A DNA stretch of 64,000 nt from Karalla daura (taxonomy: Eukaryota > Chordata > Actinopteri > Chaetodontiformes > Leiognathidae), in contig CM055191.1 in assembly GCA_029224185.1 (NCBI GenBank), positions 19,853,760 to 19,917,759 of the forward strand. The letters run 5' to 3'. The stretch's first letter is position 1; each line of letters starts with the position of its first letter. The position numbers and the translations under genes were made by a program. The notes below the pieces were generated by a model. That model ran no database searches. It worked only from the letters and a program-made list of their open reading frames with translations, and was not told the DNA's origin. Below, piece after piece: positions 45,701 to 57,400 of this stretch.

Positions 45701-45947
45701 TGTTGAGGGCTTCATCCATGGTAGCCTGGAGTTTCTTCTTCTCATCCTCCATTTGTTGTCTCTGGCGTTCCTGTTCATCTTTGAGAGCTTTAGCCTTTTT
45801 GACTTCCTCTTCAAACTGGCTCTCCAGTTTCTTTTTCTCATCTTCAATTAATTTCTCCTTCTTCAACAGCATCTCCTTTTCTGTCTGGAATGTCTGTTGG
45901 AGCATTGTCTTCTCCAATTCAATTTGTTTCTGCTGTGCATCAGCCAT
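39786..45947 (-). CDS. plec: Plectin last exon: end of rod, six plakin-repeat domains, GSR tail
   Basis: One exon of 6,162 nt encoding 2,053 residues. Residues 1-150 are the end of the coiled coil (MADAQQKQIELEKTML). Plakin-repeat domains start near residues 169, 497, 829, 1159, 1400 and 1792, each with the LLEAQAATG and SAERAVTGYKDPYTG type repeats. The intermediate-filament-binding linker before the sixth domain has a basic stretch (SSVRKRRVVIVDPETG, about residue 1654). The end has three GSRTGSRTGSR-type repeats (about residue 2006-2019) and closes GYSRRF, shorter than my recollection of the human C-terminus by about fifteen residues. Linkers after domains one, two and three share a W-E/D-I/V-(I/M)-NS module that is absent between domains four and five. 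Confidence 0.97.
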   Translation of the reverse strand: MADAQQKQIELEKTMLQQTFQTEKEMLLKKEKLIEDEKKKLESQFEEEVKKAKALKDEQERQRQQMEDEKKKLQATMDEALNKQKEAEKEMENKQKEMKELEKKRLEQERILAEENQKLREKLQQLEAQKDQQTEDLIHVTTVETTKKVYNGQNVGDMVDNAEKKPDPLSFDGIRDKVPSSRLHELGLLSKKDFDKLKKGKTTVQELSQTEKLKTILQGKNCIAGVLTPSNQKITIYQALKEKKITPGTALILLEAQAATGYILDPIKNQKLSVNEAVKEGVIGPELHNKMLSAERAVIGYKDPYTGGKISVFEAMKKGLIEHDHAIRILEAQHATGGIIDPLNSHRVPNEIACKQGQYDAEMNKIMANPTDDTKGYFDPSTQEPLTYSELMARCTTDPDTSLLLLPITDNAAQCSSMYTEEETKDVFSKTTVCVPFGRFKGKTVTIWEIINSEYFTEEQKKDLLRQYRTGKITIEKIIKIVITVAQEKENKNEITFDGLRAPVSATELLESKIIDKDLYNKLHKGNKTVKEVSEMEPVHKALNGTDCIAGVVIDSSKETLSFYQAMKRDMMRPGPALNLLEAQAGTGYVVDPIKNQKYTVDEAVKAGVVGPELHEKLLSAERAVTGYKDPYTGKTVSLFQAMKKDLIPKDQGIRLLDAQLTTGGIIDPVKSHHIPHDVACKRNYFDDEMKQILNSPTEETKCFFDPNTKENVTYAELFKRCVTDKKTGLKLLPLSDEAVNAKEELLFTEVQTKEAMTQATVELDSGLFKGRKMTIWEIINSEYLTEEQRLDLLRQFRSGKFTIEKLIKIVITIVDEKEAKKQEKSCFKGLRAPVPARCLYDSKIIDKPTFDLLQQEKTTPKQVSENPSVSKYLQGSEGIAGIYLGPSKEKMSIYQAMKKKLLRHNTGLSLLEAQAATGFIVDPVMNQCVSVDDAVKSGLVGPELHEKLLSAEKAVTGYKDPFTGNKISLFEAMQKDLILKEHATPLLEAQMVSGGIIDPVNSHRVPIEVAYQKNIFSKEIAKTLSEPTEDNKAFSDPETDESTTYRQLKDKCQRDPETGLYILPLSKPQSPTVVEKTYLYTEEQTQSDLTNTQIDIPIEGLADKPMNLWDVMNSNLLPEQERQKLMDEYRSGKITKERMIIIIIEIMEQREIIRNENPLSYQTIRRRITIEELYNARIIDLETYNLLKQGKRNIRDIMELTSVKQYLYGTGCVAGVTTDSSSKVSIYQAMKRGFIKPEVALSLLEAQAATGFIVDPVKNETLTVDEAVRKGIVGPEIHDKLLSAERAVTGYKDPYSGKIISLFQAMKKDLVPEDYALKMLEAQTATGGIIDPEFQFHLPADIAMQRGYINKETNERLTDSVKGFVDPVTEENLSYAQLLKRCKLDGGLRLLSLGDKRLMFKGLRKQITMEELLRSQIIDQQTVTELNEGLISVEEVSTRLSRYLEGTSCIAGVYLESTKERLSIYQAMKKNMIRPGTAFELLEAQASTGYVIDPIKNLKLTVSEAVRMGIVGPEFKDKLLSAERAVTGYRDPYSGKTISLFQAMKKGLILKDHGIRLLEAQIATGGIIDPEESHRLPVEVAYKRGFFDEEMNEILTDPSDDTKGFFDPNTEENLTYLQLMERCITDPDTGLVLLLLKEKKRERKTSSKSSVRKRRVVIVDPETGKEMTVYEAYRKGLIDHQTYLELAEQECEWEEITMTSSDGTVKSVIIDRRSGRQYDVDDAIMRGLIDQNALDTYRSGNLSITEFADMLSGNMGGFRSRSSSIGSTTGSTYSSPMSPIPSIKAPAVIWNDPTEETGPIAGILDIDTLEKVSITEAIHRNLVDNITGQRLLEAQACTGGIIDPTTGERFSVTDAQEKGLVDKVMVDRLNLAQKAFYGFEDPRTKVKMSASQALKKGWLYYEAGQRFLEVQYLTGGLIEPDVEGRVSLDESIKKGTIDARTAQKLRDAGAYSKYLTCPKTKLKISFKDAMDKSMVEEGSSLRLLEASSQSSKGVYSPYNASNPGSAYGSRTGSRTGSRTGSRRGSFDAGSGFSMNFSSSSFTSSSTGYSRRF

Positions 45948-46038
45948 CTGATGAAAAAGAAAGTAGAAAATACAAGTTACAAATTATAAGTTACAAGTTA
46001 ATATCACATATATACACATACATACACACATGTGTGTG

Positions 46039-46093
<55 letters not shown>

Positions 46094-49000
46094 CACTGTA
46101 ACTGGATTACTTTACTGAATTTGCGATGGGTATAATTTGTACAATGCACTCTGCTTAAGCAGTCTATAAGGATACAAATTCAATTCCTTACAGTAGTGTT
46201 GATGATTAGCTATGAGAGTGATGGTTGAAAACTGATTGTGTAATGTTTAAGTAAATGTACTTCACTCTCATTCTCTCTGTCACTCTCTCTAGTTTCATTG
46301 TTTTGAGATTTAAAAACTGACTTTTTTTTCCACAGTATAGTAAACAATTGCAATGACCTTTCTTTATCACCAAAAAACACAAAAACCTGACTTTATAAAA
46401 AAACACATTATTTATAATATATATATATATATATATTAGTTACAGCAGACATACAGTAGATTTCTTATGTTATGTATATGTGGCCACAGATAGAATTTAA
46501 CATATTCCACACACAATGGCATATTTAATGTTCAATACTACATGGAGTAGATCATTTTTAATGTTTGTTTAACTAAAGAGTTAATCCAGATGCATTTTAT
46601 TTGGAGAATAGCAGCTACATACCTAATTTGTTTTTTCTTTGAGTGGAAAAAGGCAGAACTTTGGAATAAACATGATAAAATGGTTTTCTCTGGCAAGATA
46701 ATACTTTTAAGTCCATTAAACATTTTATTTGGAAGCTTTCACTTTGTAAAACATGACCACAGTGCTTCAGCTATGTTTTATAATTATAATACTGAAAATA
46801 ATGATCATCATCACGAAATGCTTCAATACAGGTCATAGAATATAGGCTTCATGACTTGGGAAAGAGGTTTTGGATGAGGCTGGTGTACAGCAAGCCTTTA
46901 TGAATAAATGTTTTTAATGTATCAGTCTATTTATGGACACTACCACATGTACATGTCATGGTAGATTCCTATGGAGATGTCACCATATGTCTTCATTTAC
47001 ATAGTACGATGGAATGACAGAACAGTTTAACTAGACTACATGTTTACTGTGGATGTCAGTGTGTCTAAACACAGCATTCACAATAATTGTTGGGCATTTT
47101 GGCACAAGGGAGCATTCAGTAACAAATGTCTTTTTTATTGGCTGCTAAAGGTTGCTTTAATGGTGGCTGCTTTAATTTAATGTTGTAAATGTATTTACTC
47201 ATTTATTTATTTGTTTGCTTGTTTATTTATTTATTATTTATTCATTTATAAATCTATTTCCTGCAAATCAAATTAAAGACATTAGCTTATGTTTAGCTTG
47301 CACTGAATCTGTGGGTGTTTGTATTGTTATTCCACTGTAGCCTGGCGAAGTCATTGTTGATTCACAGTTTTTTTGAGTTTCTTAACTAAGTTGTAGATGG
47401 AACATTCTAACAACTTCTTTCTTTCTTATATTGCTGTACAAATGATTCAGTTCTTTAACTGAGCCACAGCTGAATTTCAAAACAAAAGAAAAAAATGAGA
47501 TGCAAAAAATGAAGAAACATTCCAGGGTATGAGGGAACATTCAGGATATGAGCTGCATAAGCACAGTGCACTGTAAAAAATTAAATGTACATATATATAT
47601 ATATTATACTGGAAATCAAATATAAGGTTTCATGATTAGTATGATCGAAGAAAGGAACAGAGGAAACTTAAGAAGGGTGTTAGTTTTGAGAAAGAGTTAA
47701 CAATGACATAAGCTGCTCTGTTATGCCATTTTTGACACAATACCTCTTTAGACTTATTTTGAAGGTCTTCAGCCTCCATTTTCAGTCTAGCCTTCTCCTT
47801 CTCTAGGTCTGCGATAGCTTTCCGTAAATCATCAGCCTCTTTGCTGGAATTCAATCTCGCGACCTCCAGTTTTTCCACGACAGTCATTTTTTCTTTGGTG
47901 GCAATTTCAGTCTCATGAAGGCGGGATGCAATTGTGTCAGCTTGCTTCTTGAATTTTTTAGCCTCCTCTTCAGCTCTGGCTTGGGCCTCACTGAGCTGGG
48001 AAACCTGAAGTTTGAGTTTCTCAGACTCAGCTATGATCTCTAATTGCCTCCTTCTTTCTGCTTCAAGTGACTTCTGGTATTCTTCTGTTTCTTCCTCCAG
48101 GCGTTGCTGCATGAGCTGTTTATCCTCCAGTAGCTTTTGTGCCTGCTCCTGAGCCAGATCCTTCTGCCTTTGGAGCATTTCTGCCTCAGCTTTAAGTTTG
48201 GATGCCTCTTGTATGGCCTGCATTTTCTCTTTGAGCATTTTCTCAGCAAGAGCTCGCTGCTGGTTGAGGTCTTCCTCTGCAATCTGTCTCAAGCGTGCAG
48301 CCTCTTGGGCCTCTACACTAAGTCTAGCAGCATCCTCTGCAAGCTTTTTCATATTGTCTGCCTCCTTAGCAAGGAATTTCTGTGTGTTATCTTTGTCTTT
48401 CTTGATGAGCCGTTGGTTTTCCTCCTCAATTTTGATTTTCAGTTTGAGGAGTTCCTCCATCTGAACCTTGACTTTGAGCAGCTCCTCTTCCACTTGGGCC
48501 CTCTGTTTGACAGCATCATCAACCTCATCCTTCAAGCGCTGCAGCTCGTCATCAAGAAGAGATTTCTGTTTATCAGTTTCGTCGAGCTTGAGTTTGACCT
48601 TTGTGAGTTCTTGCTCTACCTGGAACTTCTGCTTCAAGGTTTGCTCTGCTAGCTTTTTGTGTTTCACCATTTCAGCATCAGCTTGTTGCTTCTGTTTAAC
48701 GGCAGCAGATTCTGCCTGTGCTCGTTTAGCTGCTTCAAATTCAGCCTCCTTCCTCAGCCTTTCAGCATCCTCTTGAGCTTTAGCTTGGTTTGCGGCTTCT
48801 TGCTCTGCAGCTGCCTTTTGTCGTTCTGCATCCTCTGCTTGTTGACGAAGGAGAGCTGCCTCCCTTTCTGCCTTCTCCTTTGCAGCTTCGGCCTCTTTAG
48901 CAAGCTTCTTGGCTTTTTCATACTCTTGCTTAAGCTTCTCCTGCATGATAGTGTCTTCTTTCTGTTGAGCTAGAACACTCTGGACTTGCTGCTCTGCTGC

Positions 49001-51419
49001 ACTGCATTTCAGGGCTGCTTGTTGGGCAACAATAATCTGTTTTTCTGCTTCTTTGTCAGCGTCATCTTTTTGCTTTCTGGCTTCTTCTGCTTTCTTCTTT
49101 AATCGCTCAAGCTCCTCTTGGGCTGCTTTGCGTTGTCTGGCAGCCTCTTCCTCAGCAGCAGCAATTTTCTTGACCTTTTCCTCTGCCTCCCTCCGTCTGT
49201 TCTCCTCTTCAAGGGCAAGTTTCCTCATCTTCTCTGCCTCCTCCTCTGCCCTTTGCTTGCTCTGCTGAGTTTCCTCTGCAATGTTTTTCAGCTTGTTAAG
49301 TTCTAGTTCAAGATCCAGTTTTCCAGAAGAAGCTTTTTCAAAGTTGAGCTTCAAGATTCGTATTTCCTCTTCTACAATTCGCCTCTGTTTCAGTGTGTCA
49401 TCGACTATAGCCTTTTGTCTTTCCATTTCAGCCTCAGACGATTTTTTGAGAAGGATTATCTTTTCCTCAATATCTTGCTTGTGTTGGTTTGCCTGATCTT
49501 CCAGAGCTTTCCTCTGGTAAGCTTCATCTTCAGCTTGCCGCCTGAGTCTTTCGTTTTCTGCCTCCTTCTCTTTCAGGGCAATTTCAGCCTCTGTTTTTAG
49601 ACGAGTTGCATCACTGATTGCAGCCAGTTTCTCTTTGAGAATCCTCTCAGCCTCTGCTCTTTGACGAGCTGCCTCTTCTTCAGCAATCTGCCTCTGATGC
49701 TTAGCTTCCTCTGCAATGGCTCGAAGTTTGCTTGCTTCTTCAGCCAGGTCCCTCATCTTGGCAGCTTCAGCCTCAAGAAGTTGTTTGCTCTTCTCTGTGT
49801 TGGACATGGTCTCCTTTTCTGCCTTGCTCTTCATCTGAATGAGTACATCCATTTCACTCCGAACTTTGGCCAGTTCATCCTCCAGTTGTTTCCTTTGTTG
49901 CTCAGCTGCAACAACTTCATTCTTCAGGCGATAAAGCTCATCTTCGAGGAGGGACCTCTGCTGCTCTGCATGGTCAAAGTCTGCCCGCAGTCGAATCAGC
50001 TCCTGTTCTGCAGTGAGTTTCTGCTGAGCAGTGCTCTCAGCTAACTTCCTCTGCCTTTCCAGTTCTTTTTCAGCCATTTCTTTCTGCTTCAGGGCTGAAT
50101 CTTCGGCTTTGGATCTCTTTTTAGCCTCACGCTCGGCCTCCTCCTTTTGTTTCTCAGCCTCTTCTTGAGCAAGGCTTTTTTTGTGAGCTTCTTCCTCAGC
50201 CTGGAGCCTTAGACGAAGGGCCTCGTTAGCTTTCTGCCTCCATTTCTCAAGCTCTTTCTCTGCCTCTTCTCGGGCATTTTCTGCATCCTCCTGTTGTTTC
50301 TTCAGAGATGCTGCTTCTTGTTGCAGTTGGAGGACAGCACCATGCTCTTGTTTGAGTGATTCTTCCAGCTTAGAGGTCTTTTCCACAAAGGACATATGTT
50401 TGCTCTGGAGTTCAGCTTTTGCACTCTTCTGAGCTGCCTCGTGAGCAACTTGGATTTGTCGCTCTTTTTCAACTTCTGCTTGTTTCACTCGTCTCTCAGC
50501 TTCCTCAGCCTGCATCTTCAGGTCTTCTAGGTCTTCTAGAGCTTTCTGCTTTTGCCTCGCAGCCTCCTTCTCTGCCTCGGCTTTGCGTTTGAGTTCCTCC
50601 TCAGCTGTGCGTTTTTTCTGGGTCTCCTCAATGACTTGTTTGCGGAGCTTCTCGGCTTCTTCCTGGGCAGCCTTCCGAAGTCTCTCAGCTTCAGCAGCTC
50701 TGTCACGAAGTTGTTTGAGTTCAGACTCAGCTGTAGACTTTTGTTTCTCTGTTGTCTCAAGTTGTATCCTGATGAGTCGGATGTCCTCTTCAATCTTGAC
50801 CCTGCTTTGAAGAGCTTCATCAACTTGTTGACTCTTGTCCTTGATCTGCTGCTCTGAGAGTTTTTTGAGCTCATGCAGTTCCAGCTGGACATTGTGCTTT
50901 TGCTTTTCTGCATCTACAGCAGCAATGTCTCTCCTGCTTACTTCTTCCTGCATTTTGAGCTTCAACTCTTGAGCCTCTTTTTCAGCTTTGGCAATGGCCT
51001 TTGCATGCGCTTCAGCTAACTGCTTCTGTTTGTCTAACTCAGCCTGCATCTTGGCCATTTTTTTCTGCTCTTCCGCTTTGAGTTTCTCTGCAGCTTTCTG
51101 CATTAGTGGAAGCAAATTGTAGAGAAAGGATTATAATCAAGCATGATATGTTAAAAGGTAACACTTTACATTAACAAGCTCAAAACAGTGTGGATTAACA
51201 TTTGTAATTACTACAGTAATTACAATGTAATCACACCGGACTTGGAGCAAGGTAATGTACTGTATTACCCGGGCAATGTTAATGTTAAAGTTAGCTCAAA
51301 GATCAAGTCAAAGATCAAATACGAGATGCAAATTAGGTGCACATTCATCAAAGTGATGTTAAAATCCATAATGCAATTAAAATAACTCAAGTCATGACAA
51401 TCCATGGAAAAAAGTGATG

Positions 51420-51451
<32 letters not shown>

Positions 51452-54400
51452 GTAGATTAATGTATGGAAACAAAATATCACTTCACAACACAGCAAGAAA
51501 ATCATATGGCATGCGACTGTAGCACTAACTTTTAAAAACTGTGTTTTAGTTTCTAAATCATCATTCTCATTCTAAATAACCCACTAAATTAATCCAATTA
51601 ATTTTCATGAAAATGTTGAAAATAATTCAATAATAAATTCAAAGTTCATGGAATACATTTTGGTTATTAATATCCTAGTGCATTGAGTTTCCTATGCAAT
51701 TGTCTTATTATCAGTATAGTTTAATATCAATTATTTCAGTTTGATATGAAGCTCACTCTATTTATTTCACTTGAAAATGTTTTATGTCTATTTTACTCTC
51801 TCTATATTTATATCTATATATATACATACATATTTAACTACATTAACTATGTTTGCAAGTAAATATCAAATGCTTGATGTTACAGTGTTATTCACACCAT
51901 TAACCATCAAATTAGTTTTAATCTCATCCCATGCACTGGGGGTTCTTTCTTTCTAAATCATTATATTCCACAACACAGAATGGGAAAGACAGGCAAAGTC
52001 AAGAGGAGTGGCTTTAGATGATGTTAATGTAGCTGAGAAAAATGACTAGGACGACTCCAGGAAGTTTAGAAAGCAGTGAAGCACAGGTTTCAAGAATACT
52101 GAAAACATGGTAGAATTAAGCACAGTGGATAGCACATCTAACAAACAGTGGGTCAAATGTTATTCTGGAAATGGATGAAGTGCAAGCAAGAGAAATAAGC
52201 TGAAAGCAGTGTATCAAAGCCATAGATGTTAGCATGACAAAAGCGATAGAAATCATACAGTTCAGTAGGTACTTGAAACACTGAATTATTTACCTCTTTT
52301 ACGCTCAAACAAGTTAAGCATTCATCATGGCAAAGCACTGGCAAGCAGTTAAGAAGAGCAAAGAAACAAAACATTAGGGTTAAGAAAAGAAAGTGTTACT
52401 TTAAACTTGTGTTAATTTGGAGAAAAAGGAGAGCTGAAGACCAAGATGAACCATCAAGTCTTCATTTTGATTTTAAGCACAGCAGATTCAATGTGGTCAA
52501 AAAGGAAAATAAAATCATTGTGAAAGAAAGAACCCCTCACACTAAATCTACAAAAACACAATACAAACAATGAATGAAGATGGAGTAGGGTTTACAAACA
52601 CACAGTGTATGTTTTTCTTCACTCTAATTTTCAGCAGACATTGAGGATCATGAGTCATGAATTAATTTGTTAAGGTGAATGTAAACACATTCAATCCTCA
52701 TTTGCCAGGAATTTCTGGGTATTATTTCATTTATCATTCAAAGTGTTTAATATTCTCCATGAATCCCTAGCTAATACTGTAGATCAGCTACAGCATGCCA
52801 ATGTTTCATGCGTGACCAGTGTAAAGGAACCATTTGTCACCCACACATTAATGTAACAACATGTGTGAATATGTTTAAGTGTGTGCGTGCACACAGAGAA
52901 AAGTGGGTGCATGCATGCTTTTTTTGGTGCTCGGCGGTCATGTCATTTGTTGGTTGGTTATATATTTGGTTGGTTAGGCTCTCGTTAGAATTTAGAAAGA
53001 AACAAGATAGCTTGTTTGGGATCCACAGCAAGTTGTCACGCACCTCCTCATCCTCCAAGCGACGCTGTGAGTCAGTGATGAACTTGATGTACTGACTGGT
53101 CAGCGTCATCAGCTCACTGTACTTGGTCCTCAGGGTTACATACTGATCGAGGAAGAAGGAGACAGCATTAAGGATGAGTAATTTTCATGTTCTTCTGGAT
53201 GTCACAGCCAGATCAATCAAGGTTTTGTTTTGTTATTTGCCTTTTTTTTTTGCTTTTTTTTACCTTCAATACAAGCAACATTCTAGAAAATGCTTCTAGC
53301 TAGCAAATTATTAGCAAATTCTAGCAAATTATCAGCAACACACCTCCTGAATGATATTGTCAGAAGCTGAATCCAGTTTGGTTTTCTTCAAAGGAGAGGT
53401 GAGAGGCTCCACCTGAGCTTTGTAGGCAACCAGCTGGAGTTCATAATCCTATAAAGGAGACATTCATCAGTAAAACAAGAAGTGGTTCTTACAAAGCTCT
53501 AAAGTGCAATGTCAAGAATAATTCAAACACTCACCTTGATGATGTCAATGTATGCTTTGGCATATGTTTGACACTCATCAACTTTGTCTTTGTTGCCTTC
53601 AATCTCCTCCAGAAGTTTCTGTGTTGAAAAGTGGGCAAAAAGTTTAGCTGCCAAACCTTATGTAAACCATCATTAAACAAGTTGGCGGTGCTGTTTCTTA
53701 TCTACCTTTTCTTGGGCAAGCTGTTCTTTTAGGGCTTTGCTGTCAGTGATGGGCACAGCCTGGATTTTCTCCTGCCTTTGCTTTGCGTCGGCAATCCAGC
53801 GGATCAGCCAGTCGTAACTCTCACGATAGTATCCTAGCTGGCGGCCAAGCTGTTCCAGCTCCCTCTGGCGCAGGTCGATCTGCGTGAACACTGCCTTCCA
53901 GCGGTCCTGCAGGCCCGACAGGAGCTGGCGGTAGTGGTCCAGCTCAACATCCCGCTCACTGTGCACGCGGGACATCTTGTCGCTCACGGCGGTTGCCTTC
54001 TTGAGCTCCTCATCCAGGGAGTCGAACACGGGCTGTTCTCCCTCAGCCTCAGTTCTCATTTTCTGCAGATTTCATAAAAAAGAAAAGCGCAGTCAGCAGA
54101 GTGCAAACAAGGTCAGGATCAAAACTTCTGAATGTATGCAGTCCCTGATTGGATAAAAAGATGATTTGATCTGAACAGTACCTTCAGTTTTGCTCTGTAA
54201 GTCTCAACTTCCTTAACGTCACTTGGCACGGTGTGAACCTCTCGCAGACAGTCCTCATATTGCTTGACAACTCCCTCAGCACCTTGTGTGTTACGGATGA
54301 CCATTTCCACAGTCTTCAGTCTGGAGCAGGAAAGAATAGGTAATCAAAGATGCAAGGCATGGGGAACTAGGAAGAATACAATTTCCTTTTACTCTCACAA

Positions 54401-57400
54401 ATAAGTGGCTGGGGACTCACTTATCGAGATAAACTGAGGAGAGCATGTGGGCATGATCCATCTTCTGCACGGTGACCTCGAGTTCTGAGCGCAGAACAGG
54501 CGCTGAGGCAGACTGCTGAGGAGAGGCCAAGATCTCCTTTGTCTTTACAGACACTTTGTTAAGGTCCTTCTTCAGTCCATCGAGTTCCACCTGGACTTTC
54601 TGTTAAACAGAACAAAACAAAATGAGATGATAAAGATTCAAAACCCAACACGCATATAAAAACATCTACCAATGTGCTTCAAGAGATCTTAAGTTTAAAT
54701 TAATCAGTGTCTGCTCTCTCTCTGTACAGATATACCCGAGGTGCTAGAAGGTACCCGAACAGCTGCAGTAGAACAGTTGCCTGCAGGCCTACATTTCTCT
54801 AAAGGAACTACAAAGAAACTGAGAACCTCAAAGAAAATTCAGTTCATGAGTATATTTTCATGTTAAACATGACAAAGATTGCAGAGCATTTTCCATTATT
54901 ATAACACAGAGATGGAGCAGAGAGAGCATGAAATTGAACTTGTCCTCCACCATTACACTAATTCACCATTTCAGCACCCTGCAACAAGGACGATGGCATC
55001 AGAGTTTTCATTTATTAATAAAACTGCCAAATCATCTTATTTAATATTCATGAACTTGTGCCTCTGGGTATACAGTAGCTTGGTGCTAAAAACCACCTTA
55101 CAAATGTTTCACCCTCATGTGAATGGAGGCTCTTTTTAATAATATAAAAGCTGGCAATGATAATAATATATTATTTTAATGAATCAGTTCTGCAAGGACA
55201 CAGACAATAATCACTGTAACAGAAACATGCAGGACATTTTTTGAAATGTTTTGAAATATTAGACCTATTTTTTATGAAATTATATTTATTCCTGCTGTTT
55301 GTCCTCACGAAAACTACGACAGAAACACATGAAAAGCGAATGCAAAGTAGCCCTTTGAATAACCCCCAGGGCACATCATCTGATTAACTACATAATAGAG
55401 GCCAGGGGTAGCAGTCTCTTCAATTATGATGGTAATGACCTTTGATTGATATGGTAATAACCCAGCGATTGTTACTTTTAACATGCGACAGTGCTGTACC
55501 TTCTGCTCTGTTGTCTTCTGAACACATTCTTTCAGCGGGTCCTTGTCCATGGGTCTGCGTATGCGAGCCACAGTCCCAGCCTCGCAGTCCTCGATGCGCA
55601 GACGCAGGTCCTTGAGCTCAGAGATGTAGTTCTTACACAGCGTCTCATCCTGCTGGCCTGTGTAGCAGCATCAACATTAGGTTCACTTCAATGGCATGGG
55701 ACAAGCCATCCACTCACACGAAGAGTGAGGTAAACAAATGTTTGGTACATTAAGAAATAATGAATAGATTTAGCCATTTTCAAGTTTTGCATTGCCAGAT
55801 GTTACACCCACAGCTTTAACATTTTCACCTTGTTTTTCAAAATATCTACCACATATGTGCAGTGGACTTAAACACAGTCATGCATGCAGCTCCTCATGTG
55901 TTGTCAGAAACACACGTAGCTTCAAACACAGCCATAGTATATTGTGTGTACTGTACCAAGTGCCATTATGTGCTATTGCTGCATAAAGCAAAGCTGAACA
56001 TTATTCATCTACAAAACTCAAAATAGAGCTGCCAAAAGCAACTAAGGAACCAAAACAACATGCTTTTACTCAGAGCTCTAATCTAATGGTACAGGTTATT
56101 TTTGAACACCTCAACCAAGGATTTTATTGGTGTACACACACACTAGCTTGGTGAGCTGTAGCTTTGACTGGCTTGACTCACCTCTGAGTCTAACAACCAC
56201 TGTTCCTGAAAGGTGAATGACAATTACATATTTGCTAGTCAAATAGCATAGATTCCCTGTGTAGATCCTTTAATAGTGAGAAGCTAATTTTGTGTCATTT
56301 ATCAGAAATATTACCTTTCTCCATTGAGCGAAGCAGGTTCTCGAAATGCTGGGTGGACTTGGTATATTCCTCCTCGATCTGCATGCGGTCATCTGGGCCA
56401 AAGAGCTGCGAGTCCTGACTGTCCCGCATGTAGTCCTGGTAGTGAACCTCCAGGTTCCTCATGATCAGCCTATATTCCTCTGGTTTCATGGTCTTTAACT
56501 GTACAGGCGAGAGAGGATGGGGACTGAGGTTAGAAAGTCAAGACTTCAGTGAAAATTCACTTCACACCCTGGGGATTCTCAGTCATAGACTCAGGTTCAT
56601 TTTGTGAACAGAAATATACATAATTATTGAAGGACAAACAAAACCTAAAAGCTTTCCTTGTTACTTCTAACAAGGCTGATGGACTCTTTCCTGTCACGGC
56701 AGTAAGTGAATTTACTTCACCGAACAACTCTGCACAACACGTTCTTAAAATAACTGACTTTAAAGGCCTTGACTGTCCTCCCCAGCCATGACCTCCTCTT
56801 GGTTATTTACAGCTAACCTGAGCTGTTGGTTTAATCTTGTTTTCAAGCTAATACAGCTAACTGAGGTAAAGAGAGCATACTATGTATTAGGTTTTTATTG
56901 TGGTCAAAGTTTACAACCTTAACGTGAACCTCTTCCTGTGCTTTCAGGTTTCATTTTCTTTTGTTTTGCATGCAGTGTTTGTACTCACCATGGTAATGTT
57001 CCAGGAACGGATCTGTGAGAAATCTCTCATCAGGTACTGCCATGACAGCAGGCTCTTCATGTCTATGTGGAGCCGCTGCCACATTGATACCATCTGCTGA
57101 TGACCTGCATCAAGACTGGAGCAGGGCAGAAAAAACATGTGGCACAATAATGAGAAAACAGAAAATACCTTTCGATAAAAGCTTTAAAATGTTGGTAATT
57201 CATTCTAGGCCATTCCTTCAGTTTTGCTTCCCTATGCTCTCACCTGGACACCCCATCCATGGCCTCCTTGTTAACTGGAGGCACTATGAAGCAGACGGAG
57301 GGCACCACCGCCTCATGCCCAGAGTGGTTCAGGACCTTCCACTTGAAGGGCTGAGAGTTATTGAGGAGAGCACATTCATCTCCTTTGTGGACTGTGATCT

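Noticed and set aside
47636..51115. Several antisense and frame-shifted open frames over the plectin rod exon, rich in Ser, Phe, Cys or Leu
   Set aside because: They are shadows of the Glu/Lys/Gln-rich rod codons on the other strand.
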